DNA of 64,000 nucleotides from positions 806,001 to 870,000 of the forward strand of contig JAVHNS010000004.1 in NCBI GenBank assembly GCA_036872755.1. The letters run 5' to 3'. The position numbers and the translations under genes were made by a program. Positions 1-11,335 of this stretch are shown here, piece after piece; the first letter of the stretch is position 1; every line of letters begins with the position of its first letter. Source of the stretch: Orbilia blumenaviensis. Its lineage: Eukaryota; Ascomycota; Orbiliomycetes; Orbiliales; Orbiliaceae. The notes under the pieces were generated by a model. It saw only the letters and a list, made by a program, of their open reading frames with translations, had not been told where the DNA came from and ran no database searches.

Positions 1-34
1 CTGCGGGAGCAGGATTGTGTTGGGTGGTTATCGA

Positions 35-721
35 GGACTTGGGGGTGCATAAGTCCGTGGGTAGGAGGAAGGTTAGATGTGCATCCTGAGAGGAGTAATC
101 CGTATGGACCTCGAGGACGGAAGTACAGGGGTTGAAAGGTGGCAGGGGTGGAGGATTTGCGGACTGGGGGTGCATAAGTCCGTGGGGAGGAAGAGGAGGC
201 GTTTTTGCGGGCTGGGGGTGCAAAAGTCCGCGGGAGGGAGGAAAGGGGTTAAGGAAAAGGTGGCCCGGGGGGTGCAGCGGGCTCACGGGGCATCCTGAGG
301 GGAGGAACTTGTATAGACCCTGAAGACGGATGCGGAGGGTATAGGGGTGTTTGCGGGCTGGGGGTGCATGAGTCCGCGGGAAGAGGAAGAGGAGGAGAAG
401 GGGACCTGGGGGGTGCATCTGGTTCCTGGGGTGAGCTGGGGGTGCGCAGGCTCGCGGAAGGGGGAGATAGGAGGAGGAAGAAGTCAGTGGTGCGAACTGG
501 GGGTGCATAAGTTCGCGGGAGAGGGGAGAGAGCGCAGGAGGGAATGTGGAGGGAGGAAGGAGTGACCCGGGGGGTGCAGCGGGTCACGGAGGGGGGCTCT
601 AGGTGATCCCTAAGGTAGACTGGGAGCACAATAGTTCGTTGGAAGGGGAGGAGGAAGTGGAGGAGGAAGGGGGGTTCTCGCGCTGGGAAGATGGAGTTCG
701 GACTGGGGGTGCATAAGTCCG
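35..721 (+). repeat. Array of ten hairpins sharing a GGGGGTGCA loop
   Basis: Ten copies of a short inverted repeat lie in purine-rich DNA at about 35-56, 159-183, 207-231, 260-286, 353-377, 401-426, 431-455, 492-516, 562-587 and 699-721. Each has two arms of 6-8 bases around a 10-14 base loop containing GGGGGTGC and usually GGGGGTGCA. The arms differ between copies but remain complementary: GGACTT/AAGTCC, GCGGACT/AGTCCGT, GCGAACT/AGTTCGC, GTGACCCG/CGGGTCAC, and GTGAGCT with a bulged partner. A decayed eleventh copy may lie near 617-636. Spacing is irregular (30 to 135 bases), so this is not a simple tandem satellite. No ORF runs through it in one frame. Whether the array continues left of the window is unknown. 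Function unknown. Confidence 0.8.
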
Positions 722-722
722 C

Positions 723-2382
723 AGGAGGGGGGAGGGGCTATAGGAGGAAAGGCGCTTGCGAGTGCCAGAGGCCCATAGAAGCCCGACATCACGGCCCTGG
801 AAGGAGCAACCCCACGAATACAGATGGTAGAAACCAGCAGGCCCACACAACCGGCGCAGGCGTGCTCAAGAAACATGCCAGGGAGCTTAAGGGAGTTGCC
901 CTAAGGTCAAGTTTCACATTTCACGAAGGCCAGCGCGAGAAACCAGTACCCGGAAGCCGATTTCAACTGGCCCCCACAAGTTATGATAATACTGTGCCAC
1001 ACAGACCCCAGAAAACCAAGACATAAGCCCAAGGGCCAAAACCGACCGCCTATAAAAAAACCTCGATCCGGATACTTATCCGAAAATGATTTATATTCTA
1101 CGAGCTTCGCTAGAGAACGAGCTCTTCTCGACCAGGCAGCACAGAACCCAATGACGGTATCGCCTGAGTATGAGGCTTTTTTGTTGGCACATTGTATATT
1201 CCCGGGTTCGAGATACGTCTTGCTCTGGTCTCCACATCTTTTATAGACCCAAGACTTCTCTTTCAGCAAACAAACAAACCGCTCGGGGCTCTGGATACCG
1301 TACGATGGATTATGATACATACTCGGAGCAAACAAACGATGATGGGGTCCTTTAAGCCAATCCGTGGTGGAGAGCGGCAGAAAGGGCAGAGTGAGATGGG
1401 GCTCGGAAAAACTTTAAGGAAGGAGCGAGATATGGGTTTTTTTGTTTTCTTTTAGTTGTATATATCATTAACTAGAATATCATTTCTACGTTGTTGATTT
1501 TGTTTCTGTGTATATGTAGATTACCGAGCCAATTTCAGTCCCAAGCTTCCATACGAGCTAATCATTACGTTGCCAATTCCTCATGATCAGATTACTTCTT
1601 CACAGTATATATACCGACATTATTTTATAGTTTAGAGAGTCTGCGTAAATCCAGTATATCTTCCTAGGTGCCGAATAATTATAAGCATACTGATGTTTCA
1701 GTCGACTCGCTCATAAAATCTTAGACGCGCACGTGGCCTGCATAACTTCTGGCTACTAATTGAACGTATTCAAACTATGCAGTTCCCCTGATATCCTATC
1801 TATATGTTATACAATCATCGGTGATATTGTAGTAACATCTGGCAAAATTAACTTAGAATCTAGAGCGGAGCTGCGTGGGGAATTTGATACTATAAAACTC
1901 GTACGTACTACCTTTTATAAAGAACTCGCCTACAATCAATTGTCTAGAACGAATTCGAATCTATGGATGCTGGCTTATAATACCACTCACAATTATATAT
2001 ATATTAATACTTCAATATATTGCGGATAATGTAAACTATTTCAGCGGATCCCCTTTATAATAATTTATGGGTTTATATTATTACTACTACAGCCATAACC
2101 GTATGGCCAGATACTACGAAACTAGGCGGGTACATGTGTTAAATATCGCTAGCATCGTCGGTTCCTGCATAGAATAGTACATAAGCACATTTAATATGGC
2201 GGACGTGAGTAAGCACTATCAGTTTCATTTCCTAGGTCGTGGCTTGCCAGCGGCAAGCCTAGAAACGACCATAACTACAAACGCTACCGGGATTACAGAA
2301 TCGATCATGGGTCTATCGTTGGGACTTTTATTAAGAAAATAAAAAAGTAATTATTATTATAACAGGCCACTAGTATAAAAAT
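723..2382. other. Intergenic DNA, no gene seen
   Basis: The first 300 bases continue the transition from the G-rich array. From about 1440 the DNA becomes AT-rich with many TATATA runs. Only short ORFs without recognisable products or splice partners are present. The 3' flank of the gene ending at 2383 lies at the right edge. Confidence 0.5.
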
Positions 2383-4103
2383 TTAGGCGGCCTTTTCAAC
2401 GGCCGCAGACAGGAACGCATCGACGAGGTCCTCGAAGCCTTTGACCTGGCGGACCTGGGGCATGCTGGAGGGGACCTGCTTCCTGCGAAGCAGATCCACA
2501 GCCGAAGCCGCCGCTCGCGCAGCGGTTTCAGCTTCCTCCAGTTGCCCCTGAAGGTCCGCCGAGGCCCCCAGCTCCTCCTCACCATCACCACCACCCTCCA
2601 CTGCCTTCCCCTTCCCCTTGTTTTTCTTCTTGTTCTTCTTCCTTTTCTTTGCCCCGGGGTCTCCGACGCCCAGGCTTACGACGGGGGCAGCCACTTCCAT
2701 GGCCTGCCCCTCGTCTTTCATTGCCTGGATACGTCGGAGATTGTACCTGGCAACGTGGCACTGGGACCGAAGTTTAAACTCCGGTGCCATCCACTCAAGG
2801 AAGTCAAGATCCTCGGCTGCAGCATTCAGGATCGAGATGTCCTCTTCGGGGAGCATCTCGGCAGCGGGATTCCCCAAGAAAAACAGAATGGCGTCTCGGA
2901 CCCAAGAGACCCAGTAGAACTTGTCGTAGACGTGGGTGAAAAATGCCCTTCTAACCTTCCCGAGGCTGTCCTCGGTGGTTGGCATTTGGTCGCGAGCGTA
3001 GAGATGGATGAATACGAGCATCTCATTGCGATTGAGGTTCAGAAATTCCTCTCGCTTCCATTTGGTGAAGATTCCGATGTCCGTGACGAGCTTGAAGATA
3101 TCTTGATCAACGACAAGTTGATCTTTTGCAGGCTGGGTGCCGCCATTCGAGGGTTTGGGGACAGTAGTAGAAACATCGGGTTCGATTGCCGTAGAACCAA
3201 AGGCCTCTGGGGCAATGGCTTGTAGAATGGCAGCGATAGGGTCTTTTTCATCTGGCTCGGTCTTTTGATCAGGCTTTGGAGTAGCGGATTGGGAGGTTGT
3301 CAGCTCCTGTGGAGTGTTTGGGGTGATAGGAGGCGAGATAGGCTGCTCATGGAGAGAGGTGCCTGGGGTATTCTTCGTAGAAGGTTTTGCAACCCGTTTG
3401 CGATGGGCTTGCTTAGCAACTTTTTGCTTTCCCATGGTGGTGTCTTGTTCGCGCTGCGAACTTTCGATTGATGGAAAGTAGACTGGAGAGATGAGATCTG
3501 GAAGGTTTTGCTTCAACCAGGCAGAAGTTGGATGGAAGACTCCTGATATGATGTTGGGGTCGTCGTTATCAATGATAGAGAGTGGTCCTGACTGTGATGT
3601 TGTAGATGGAGGCAGCTCCTGCGCCTCCTCAACTAGCTTTCCGACGTCGTCGACGACCAAACTCCTATCCTACACATAACATGAACTGTTAAACCCACGA
3701 ACGGCAATCTACAACCTCCCTCTAATTAAAAATACAACAAGATATCAACATACCTTCACGCCACCATGCTGAAGACTGGGCTTTCCACTACCCGAAGCTC
3801 TAAACTCCTCTTTGAAAGCGCTAGCTCGAACAACTTTCTTGGCCTTAGTCTCGTCCGATTTCAATCCCAGATTCTTGCTCGAAGAAGAACTACCAATATT
3901 CTACTCCTCGCGTGAATCTTATTAGTATCAATATCATGATTCGTTAATAGAGATTTGATTTCCTCAAAGCCTCGTTCTTCGGTCTTCTAAGTCAGGAGCG
4001 ATATCGCCCTTCAGTTAGCCAGAGTTTTAGGAAACCGTACCATATTCTCTTGAACCGCTTTCAAGAACGCCTCGAACTCCTTAGGGCTCATTCCTGACGA
4101 CAT
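2383..4103 (-). CDS. Unknown lysine-rich protein, three exons
   Basis: I do not recognise this protein. Exons on the minus strand are about 4103-4041, 3900-3754 and 3669-2383. Phases close without shift, giving about 498 residues. The start is chosen because MSSGMSPKEFEAF lies directly before a good GTACGG donor, and exon 2 links in frame. The N-terminal half is Ser/Thr/Pro/Gln-rich and probably disordered. The middle (about residues 270-410) is a compact helical region rich in Trp, Phe and Tyr. Near the C-terminus is a very basic stretch (KKRKKNKKKNKGKGK), a likely nuclear or nucleolar signal or nucleic-acid-binding tail, followed by an Ala/Glu-rich helix. Location in the nucleus is inference. 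It stands alone, between AT-rich gaps. Confidence 0.72.
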
Positions 4104-5116
4104 TTTATGATGTTCAGTAATGCTGGAAAAACTCTGGGAAAGTTTTGAGTGGTTGATGGGAGATGTAGTGTTACAGTAAGAGATGGAGTGATGGTGATGA
4201 AAAGAGACCGATGGTTTGTGATTTTAGAAAGAGAATGGCCTTTCACAAACTGTTTTCAATCATGATCCGCGTGAATATGAACTTACGAGTACAGGGCTTC
4301 CTAAAGACCCTACGGATGTCAGGGCATTGCCCTCCGCGTTTATTCTCAATCGCAGCTTAGATGCTTTAGGTTCGTAAGAATCTACACCCTGCTTTGGTGA
4401 TGGCCAGATCGGAACTTTAGCTATATACCGCCTATAACACTAAAGGAATTTTACAATTCTAGCCTATGGAACTAGATTCTGGTGGTAGAGATTCAGGACA
4501 AGGACATAAGCTTCTATCAAATCCTTTAGGAGTTTTGTATTAGGTACAATAGTACAGAGGGCTATAGCTGAAAATAACAAATATATTTAAGCCATTTGAC
4601 TATAATAATATAACTTATAAAAACTATACAAACTGTTATTTGTCTTTGGGAGCCTATCTTCAATCAGGTTTCTCAATATCAAGTTCAAAAGAAACTACCT
4701 CAATTATAATTTAGGTATGCGGTATTTGGGAAGCCAAGGGATAGAATTTGAATAAGTATCACTATTGATGTCGATAACTGGTAGCAAATGCCATTAAAAT
4801 GCAACAAAAGTAACCCCCTCCATATAAAATGAAAAATATAGAAACTTGAATAATATGACACATTTCCTCAGCCTTATAGAAGTTCCTCAAGGTTATCTTT
4901 ATACGAATTTTACTACGTACGCTTTCAAACAGAAAATGATGACGCGAAGCTCGGGCCCAAGTCTGTTAAATCGTGTGTCAGAGACCGCGAGTTTGTAGGA
5001 TAAGACCACGATTTTCTCCATCCAAAAGGCCTAGTTTGAGGTACCCTATTGACAGTATTCGTCCATATGAACCGGCTACGCTACCACCAAGTGAATATTA
5101 CCGTAAAGCGCTCTTG
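4104..5116. other. AT-rich intergenic DNA, nothing recognisable
   Basis: The promoter side of the gene starting at 4103 occupies the left edge. The rest is AT-rich without an ORF of note, a repeat, or an RNA gene that I can support. Confidence 0.5.
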
Positions 5117-5854
5117 CTAATGTAATCGAATACCTCCTAGTCCCGTCGGAAGCACGATAAGTACTGTTGGATTCCCGTCGTCCCCAAAAGTCATAGAAGT
5201 TCTAGATATATTCCCAGAGTATATCGTCCGTGTTACCATTTCGTACCACGATGTTAAAGGCGGAGTCATCGTCACAGCGGGTGCCGAGTTAGGTGAAGAA
5301 TGAAGCGATACCATCGGTAGCAAGACCGACGGGTGGAAATTAGTTGAACTAGGAGTAGGTAATGGTATAGACCTTTGGGGCGTTTGTCGAGTCTCTGATG
5401 GCAGGTGCCTGGAGGATGGCCTGTCGAAAGTATTGAATTGGGGTTGCGGCAGTGCACCCGATCTAATACTTGTGTGGAATGTGTTTATCGACATGAATAT
5501 ACGAGTTGGTGAATTCCCGACCGGATGGCGAGATATCGAGAACCTTGCTGCTTGGGCGCTAGTTGACCTCGGGGTAGACAAAATACTGGGAGAATATTTC
5601 AAGTTAGCTAGGGATTGGCGAATGAAGCCTCTTAGTTCTTTTCTTAACTTGGCCCCAATCGCTTGGGAAGTTTGTTCATCTGGAACTTCTTCTTCAAATA
5701 AAAGACACATTGCGGTTTTAAAAGTTTTCAAGGCTTCCTCCGACGAAGCAATTCTCCAGGGTGAAAAAGATGGATTTGTGTTAGGAAACATGAAGAATAA
5801 AACACAAGAAAATATCAAAAGCTTAAAATTGTTGCTCCTCGGCGTAGTCATCAT
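5117..5854 (-). pseudogene. Doubtful 245-residue ORF, possible helicase relic
   Basis: A single ORF of 245 codons stands alone in AT-rich DNA. Its first 20 residues are hydrophobic. The middle is Ser/Pro-rich without domain character. The last 20 residues include TVLIVLPTGLGG, which looks like motif I of RecQ/DEAD-type helicases (usual form PTGxGKS), but the Lys-Ser pair is replaced and the ORF stops at once. I see no downstream helicase motifs. It may be the decayed start of a RecQ-like (telomere-linked type) helicase, a small unrelated gene, or chance. No splice site was found that would extend it convincingly. Confidence 0.3.
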
Positions 5855-7133
5855 TTATTCTGGGTAAGGCCTCGGTATTCGTATGGATCTTTATGCGCTA
5901 TCGTTAGAAAGTGAAGCACGGTGGAGTTGACGTTGTCGACGGTTGAAGGGGTCTATCAAAGTCGTGTTGGAAATTTGTTGTTGTCGCTATGTCCTCCTAT
6001 TATGCTTTCGACCAGCTGGACTCGAAATCTCTTTTTCAACTTATACGGAAAAACACATAGGTACGGCTTTTTAGAAGGTAGGAAAGAAGGGAGGAAAGTA
6101 GGTCACTGAAATAGAAGCCATCCCCGACCCAACGAGACCATCCCCGACCTGTATTTCAACTTTCCAAGACGATAAATCCGTCGCGCGTTAATTTGACCAA
6201 ATGGTTGTTGTCTTCAGCCCTCAAATATGAACGCTAGGCGTACGCGGCCACAAATTATGCCGAAGCCAGGGACCACTTTGATTGAATGGACGGCTAATTC
6301 GATACCATAATTTCTTCCAGATGGAATTAGATTCTTCGCAAAACAAGAGTTAGTGGTATCACCAAATGCAACCCCCGAAGATAAAGTACTAGGCCACCTC
6401 CATTCCGGCGTATGACGTCAAGACTCTAATGATATCCTAATATACATTACCGACATATGGTCTCAAAATAACTACCAAAGCCATATGGGTGCGACTTGAA
6501 TCTATATATATATATACTTGGAATCACTGAATAACCCACCAGCATGACTTCTCAATCGAGAGTCCTTACCATCTCGATCTTCGTTTACATAGCGAGCAGG
6601 TTTCGAACCGAGATACGCTCTAACCGGATCCGTCAGATCTTCAACACGTTGGTCCCCGTTGCCGAAGTCTGCCCGCTGGGATGTCTGAATGCCGTGCCTT
6701 GCATGCATGGGCCCGTAATGGTGGTCCAGAAGCTAACTGTGCTATCTTGATGATAATTTCTTGGTAGATCTAGGTAGACTAGGTAAATGTTAGAAATATA
6801 ACCAAGAATGACACCTTTATCCCCTGTTTCCAGAATAACCGGCAGTTGCCCAGGTATATCCCCTAATAACCATAGCATGACGCCTCGCTATCACAATATA
6901 TCAATAGACTATCATAGCAATCTGGTGAGGATAATATAGGAATCGGCTTAGCCATAGCGACCGACCTCGTCCAAGAGTTCTGGAACGTAGTTAGTGGCTG
7001 TACCAAAAATAATTTGACAAAAATTTAAATTTTGTAAAACAATCTATGGACTTGGATTTTTAAAATGGATTATTCACGCAGTTTAAACTGATACACCTAT
7101 CAAACCACTCCAAACGGTTCCATCCCTTTGCTA
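5855..7133. other. Intergenic DNA, no gene seen
   Basis: Moderately AT-rich DNA with only short ORFs. A run of TATATATATA lies near 6505. Nothing else could be supported. Confidence 0.5.
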
Positions 7134-10100
7134 TCAAGAAATCTGATCGCCATCTATGAAGTCCTCGCTGTTGCTGACAAACTTAAATTTTTCTACCATT
7201 CTCAATAGTAGCTCATGATCATCTTCATTCTTCTTCCTAGATAACTTGAAATCATTTTCGATCTCGATTTCAATGTCCGGGCGCAACTTTAGAACATGGA
7301 TCCAAGCTCGGATTGCCATTTCCGGACTAATATCCTGAGAACCAAACCAGACCATCCGGTCGTGCACTAGAATATATAATGCCAAGTTTAGCAGACAAAT
7401 ATCTGCATTTTTAGTAGTCTCGGTCCCATTTTTAGAACGTTTGTGTATAGCCTTTAAAGCTAAAATTGCAAAGGTCGGCTCTACACCGATGAGAGGTGCG
7501 ATAATAACGAGAGGTATGAGCTTGGGCATGGTACCAGTCAAAAAAGCTTTTAGGTTTGACCCGCCACGCTTCATCTTGGAACCCATCACCACCGAAACAA
7601 TCGCATCTATTTCTGTGGACCTCGCGCCTCCCATGATCCGGAGGCCCATGAGTCTAGCTATGAGCGATTCGCCCAACTCTCTCCCAATCGTAGTATTAGG
7701 TTGGGCGGACAGTTCACTCAACTCGCTCCCAATCGTAGTATTAGGTTGGGCGGACAGTTCACCCAATTGCAACTCGCTCCCAATCGTAGTATTAAGTTGG
7801 GCAAATAGTTTACCCAACTCGCTCCCAATCGTAGTATTAAGTTGGGCAAATAGTTCACCCAACTCAATTTTAATTTTTGCTATCTGTTTACAAACCTCTG
7901 GCAAGGTTTGTGATATATGAGATCTTATCGCTTGATTGTGTATCTCCCGGAAAATAGGGCTTCGCCAAGAGTCTCTTGTTAGGGATATCAATTTCTCCAC
8001 CTCAGAGGTGTCTAGAAGATGTAAAACGTCAGACACGAACATTACGTGATACCTTTGAAAGTCTGTCTAATATTGGATACGTACGCAACCCTAGCCGTCG
8101 GCTAACAAAGACAAATGGTAAATTATGGCCAATGCTGTCCATAACTTCTCGGGCGATCGCCGACTTCTTTTTTCCATATATTTTCTCTCTGAGATTTTTA
8201 ATCTCTGGCTGAAGCTCCGGAGGGATTGAGTCTCGGTCTAAGCTCCCAATACAGTCGTTAAACTTCTCGTACTCATCAATTGCGTCAGAAAAGCAGCTTT
8301 CAAGAAGCGTGTCTGATTTAGTAAAGACTAGGACGATTGATACACCATTTGGATTAACTTCCTCGAAGAATTTCTTGTCAATAGTATCGATGCGACTCCG
8401 TGAAGCTTCCATACAATACCTAATTCAAATTCCACATTAGCGTATGGTCCGTATTTTTTCATAGTGATAACTCTGACCAAATGCAGTGTAGCTGCTCCGC
8501 AAACGTGGGCTGACGACGGCAATCTTTGAGGAATTCGTCTGCAGCTAAAAAAGGCGCATCAGAGCCGCTATCCCATCCCTGAGAATCGTGGAAAAGAAAG
8601 TTGATATTCTTCGGCCGTATCTCTATCCTTATATCATGATCGGTTGATGACATGGTGCTGTTGACCTTGGCCTTGATATATGCCCCAGTTGTTAATAAGG
8701 TTAGTATAATGCATGAAATCGCGATATGCCGCTGAAAACTCACGTCCATATAGGCATACATATTTTCGAAGAGTTAAGATATACGATAGACGAGATTTAG
8801 AGAGATACTTACGATGTTTTCTTTGGAAACTACGTTTATGATTGTTGATTTTGCGTGACCGTGGCTCCCGCACACGAGTACTCTCAACTTCTGATGGGTA
8901 AAATCAATTTTTTGGCGGAAGTCTTGATTCCAAAAAAACCCGCCCCATGAAATATCAAAATTCTCCCTGTAGTCGCGAATACGACGCCGACCTTTGAGAG
9001 TATTGATACTATCAGTGCCTAAGGAAACACAGTCGTCAAGGTAGTATACCGATGGATGTATGATTGTGTCTAGACACGCATGCGCGTAAGTTCCAAGGCA
9101 GTCGTTTTAATAATGCAAGACTTGGCAGAAGTACTAACCAACCGTGCTGTTAGGGGGATGCTCATCAATCCCGGTGATTTCTCGCTCCTCTTCGGGTAAA
9201 AGCCAGTCCGTAACATTGACGTACAGCTTAAACTCCGGAAATTCCGCGAAGATACGTTTTAGGTTCCACATTTTAACCGTTAAACCATTTTTGTACGGTA
9301 TATGCTGGGGCATTGGGTAAGCCTCTGGGTCTGATATTTCATCATTCTTTGGCATGGTTATTTCAAGCGGATTTCGAATATCAAGAATTTTAATAGCTTG
9401 AAATCCCAAAACTAAGCCACTCGTTTCCGCTTCGGATAGGATGAACTGTAGTGGCCACAATGACAAACCGTCTTCCTTAAATGAACCTCCAAGGTCACCA
9501 TGGGTACCAAGGAACCACGCCTCAATGCATGTTCCCTCATTTTGTATCCGCAAGTTAGATGATGTGCTGCTTCCATGGCCTAATGCGTCAGTTCTCAAAT
9601 CTATGTACTTCTTTGGTGAGAATTCGTTTCGGGTCTCGAGAATAGCAAGAGCATGGCGAACATGGGTAACGTTAGGAGTCTGCGAGATATCGTATAATCC
9701 GCCGTCGTCCCAAGCCCTGACTGTATCGATTACGCCAACAAACTTAATTGGCATTGGCGCTAAAATATGAGCAGTCCTAAAAATGATGGCAGAATAAGAA
9801 TATATTTAGAATGCTCTTAGCTCTAGATTGAATGTTGAAAATTCGGCTTACAAATGGTGATAGGCCTATGAAATCAAATAATCGAGTATTAGCTGTAGAG
9901 TCAGAGAGAAAAAAATGAACCCCTTGAGAAAAGAGCTTCTCACTCGCCTTGTGTTCGTGGAAATCATTCCCGTTTCTGATATCGCGATAGATACGGAGAA
10001 TATTCGAATATAGCTTCTCAAAATTACCAGACTCTGGGCGAAGAGTTCCCACATGGTAAAATAATGCAGCGACAGCCCGGACAACAACTTCGCCAGTAGC

Positions 10101-10795
10101 CCTATTAAGATACTATCTCACTAAGACTTATTTAGATGTAAATCAGTACTCACAAGCACCTCGACTAAAGCCGAAGAAATAGACTTCGTCTTGCGAAGGG
10201 CAACAGCTCATGGCGCAAAACTGTACGCTACAGTTAGTTTCATCAAGATCTACCCATGTAGGATATCATATCGGAGACTTGTTATTGGGGCCAACCTTAT
10301 AAACTTTGGCAATAAGATCGCTGCATCCAGAGCCAGTGGCTCCTGCATAGATCTTAGCGACGGGACCGAGATCCGCTGCAAGTCCTCTAAAATACTTTTT
10401 TTGCTGCTGCCAACTCCTTCCTTTCCCATCTTTGACCACCCCTTTCTTGACCGAAGCCCAGATACGAAAAATATTACTCGGATTTCCCTTTTCTCTGCCT
10501 ATTTTAGATTCAAGTTAGATATGATATGGCTGCTACCTTTGTTCCATGGGAAAGCTGAGTCTGAAGAACTACCTGTGACGCCATCTTCGCCCATCCAAGT
10601 TCCATCAACACAACAGATAATCCGTCGTGGTAAGTGGACCTTGTTGCAGTCGCTGCATGGTGTGGAGGCCCCCGTTTGATTCAGTTCTCCCAATTCTGGG
10701 TCTGGAATCTTGACAATGGGTTCCTCATCGAGCTTCGTGGCTAGGGACTTGAACTTTTCCCAAGTTTCGGTGGCCATAGTCTCGTATTTCGCCAT
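7134..10795 (-). CDS. DUF2235 (Tle1-like) hydrolase fused to a P-loop GTPase
   Basis: This multi-exon gene starts at 10795 (MAKYETMATETW). The N-terminal part is a DUF2235 alpha/beta hydrolase: CVDGTW, LGPVAKIYAGATGSGC, the nucleophile elbow GFSRGA, the Asp motif KFVGVIDTV, and the His motif FLGTHGDLGG. The Ser-Asp-His triad is present. Reading continues in phase across an intron near 9132-9073 into a GTPase domain with G1 GSHGHAKS, G3 DSQG and G4 VFTKSD. A repeat of 15-residue units follows (7672-7866). Then comes a hydrophobic stretch (PKLIPLVIIAPLIGVEPTFA) and a charged tail. Splices I could close include 10536-10499, a donor GTACTG directly after GFSRGAC, the join HCIW-YCMEAS and the join RLSK-VEKLIS. 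The intron near 9750-9950 is unresolved. DUF2235 proteins in bacteria include type VI phospholipase effectors. The fungal role is unknown; membrane-lipid hydrolysis gated by GTP is inference. Confidence 0.82.
7672..7866 (-). repeat. Coding minisatellite, 45-bp units
   Basis: Four and a part copies of a 45-base unit (one copy 51 bases) lie inside the GTPase gene. They encode LGELFAQLNTTIGSE-type units and never break the frame. The copies are nearly identical to one another, so the array is probably recent and variable in copy number. Confidence 0.9.
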
Positions 10796-11050
10796 ACGAG
10801 TAAGATGTGTAGGTCGACTCTCTTAAATAGAGTGCTCGTAGCGGTTTAGAATCCTTGTTAGAGATTAATTGATTTTGGTTTAGGGTCGTGTTTTGAGTAG
10901 CTAGCTGAGGCCTTTTAATACTACTAAAGTCTCTTGGGATTCCGGAAATCAATGCAGATGGGATCATATCGTGGGAAACGCTGATTGGTAAATTATAACC
11001 AAAGCGGGGTAATTACGTATATAATCGGAGTGTACTCAAGAGTAGGCTTA

Positions 11051-11082
11051 GAAGATCCATTACCTTGAAGATCCATTACCTT
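11051..11082. repeat. Perfect 16-bp tandem duplication
   Basis: The unit GAAGATCCATTACCTT occurs twice head to tail without a mismatch. It is isolated, upstream of the DUF2235-GTPase gene. Confidence 0.85.
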
Positions 11083-11234
11083 GCGCTCTCTATGAGATTC
11101 AGCCTTGCGGTTTTGTTCCAGAACCGGACCAATACCATCAACTAATCTCATAAACTGACAGTGATCACCCGAAGGGACGGGATAAGGGAAATGGATCGTC
11201 GAAGAGCTACAGGAACTTCAGCCCAGCTTACGGT

Positions 11235-11335
11235 CCTAGGCACTCGGGTGACACAAAAACAGAAGCAAGAATCGAACGATACACTATATAGTTATTCGAT
11301 TCTTGCCTCTGTTTTTGTGTCACCCGCGTGCTAGG
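11235..11335. repeat. Imperfect 42-bp inverted repeat (foldback)
   Basis: Two arms of about 42 bases (11235-11276 and 11294-11335) are complementary with a few mismatches and one indel, around a 17-base AT-rich loop. The arms contain GGGTGACACAAAAACAG and its complement. The structure could be a short foldback/MITE-like element or a strong hairpin. Neither a target-site duplication nor a transposase gene is obvious nearby. Confidence 0.8.

Noticed and set aside
35..721. CRISPR array
   Set aside because: Spacing and unit length are irregular, the constant part is the loop and not a direct repeat with unique spacers, and the genome is eukaryotic.
77..1026. Several ORFs on both strands in the G-rich region
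   Set aside because: They arise because purine-rich repeats lack stops. Repeat copies fall in different frames, and no start, splice or domain evidence supports translation.
2542..3225. Plus-strand ORF of 227 codons
   Set aside because: It is the antisense shadow of the spliced minus-strand gene at 2383-4103, which has closing intron phases.
8029..10795. Separate hydrolase and GTPase genes
   Set aside because: The reading frame continues through the 9.1 kb intron into a linker and the P-loop, and no start codon with a promoter separates them.
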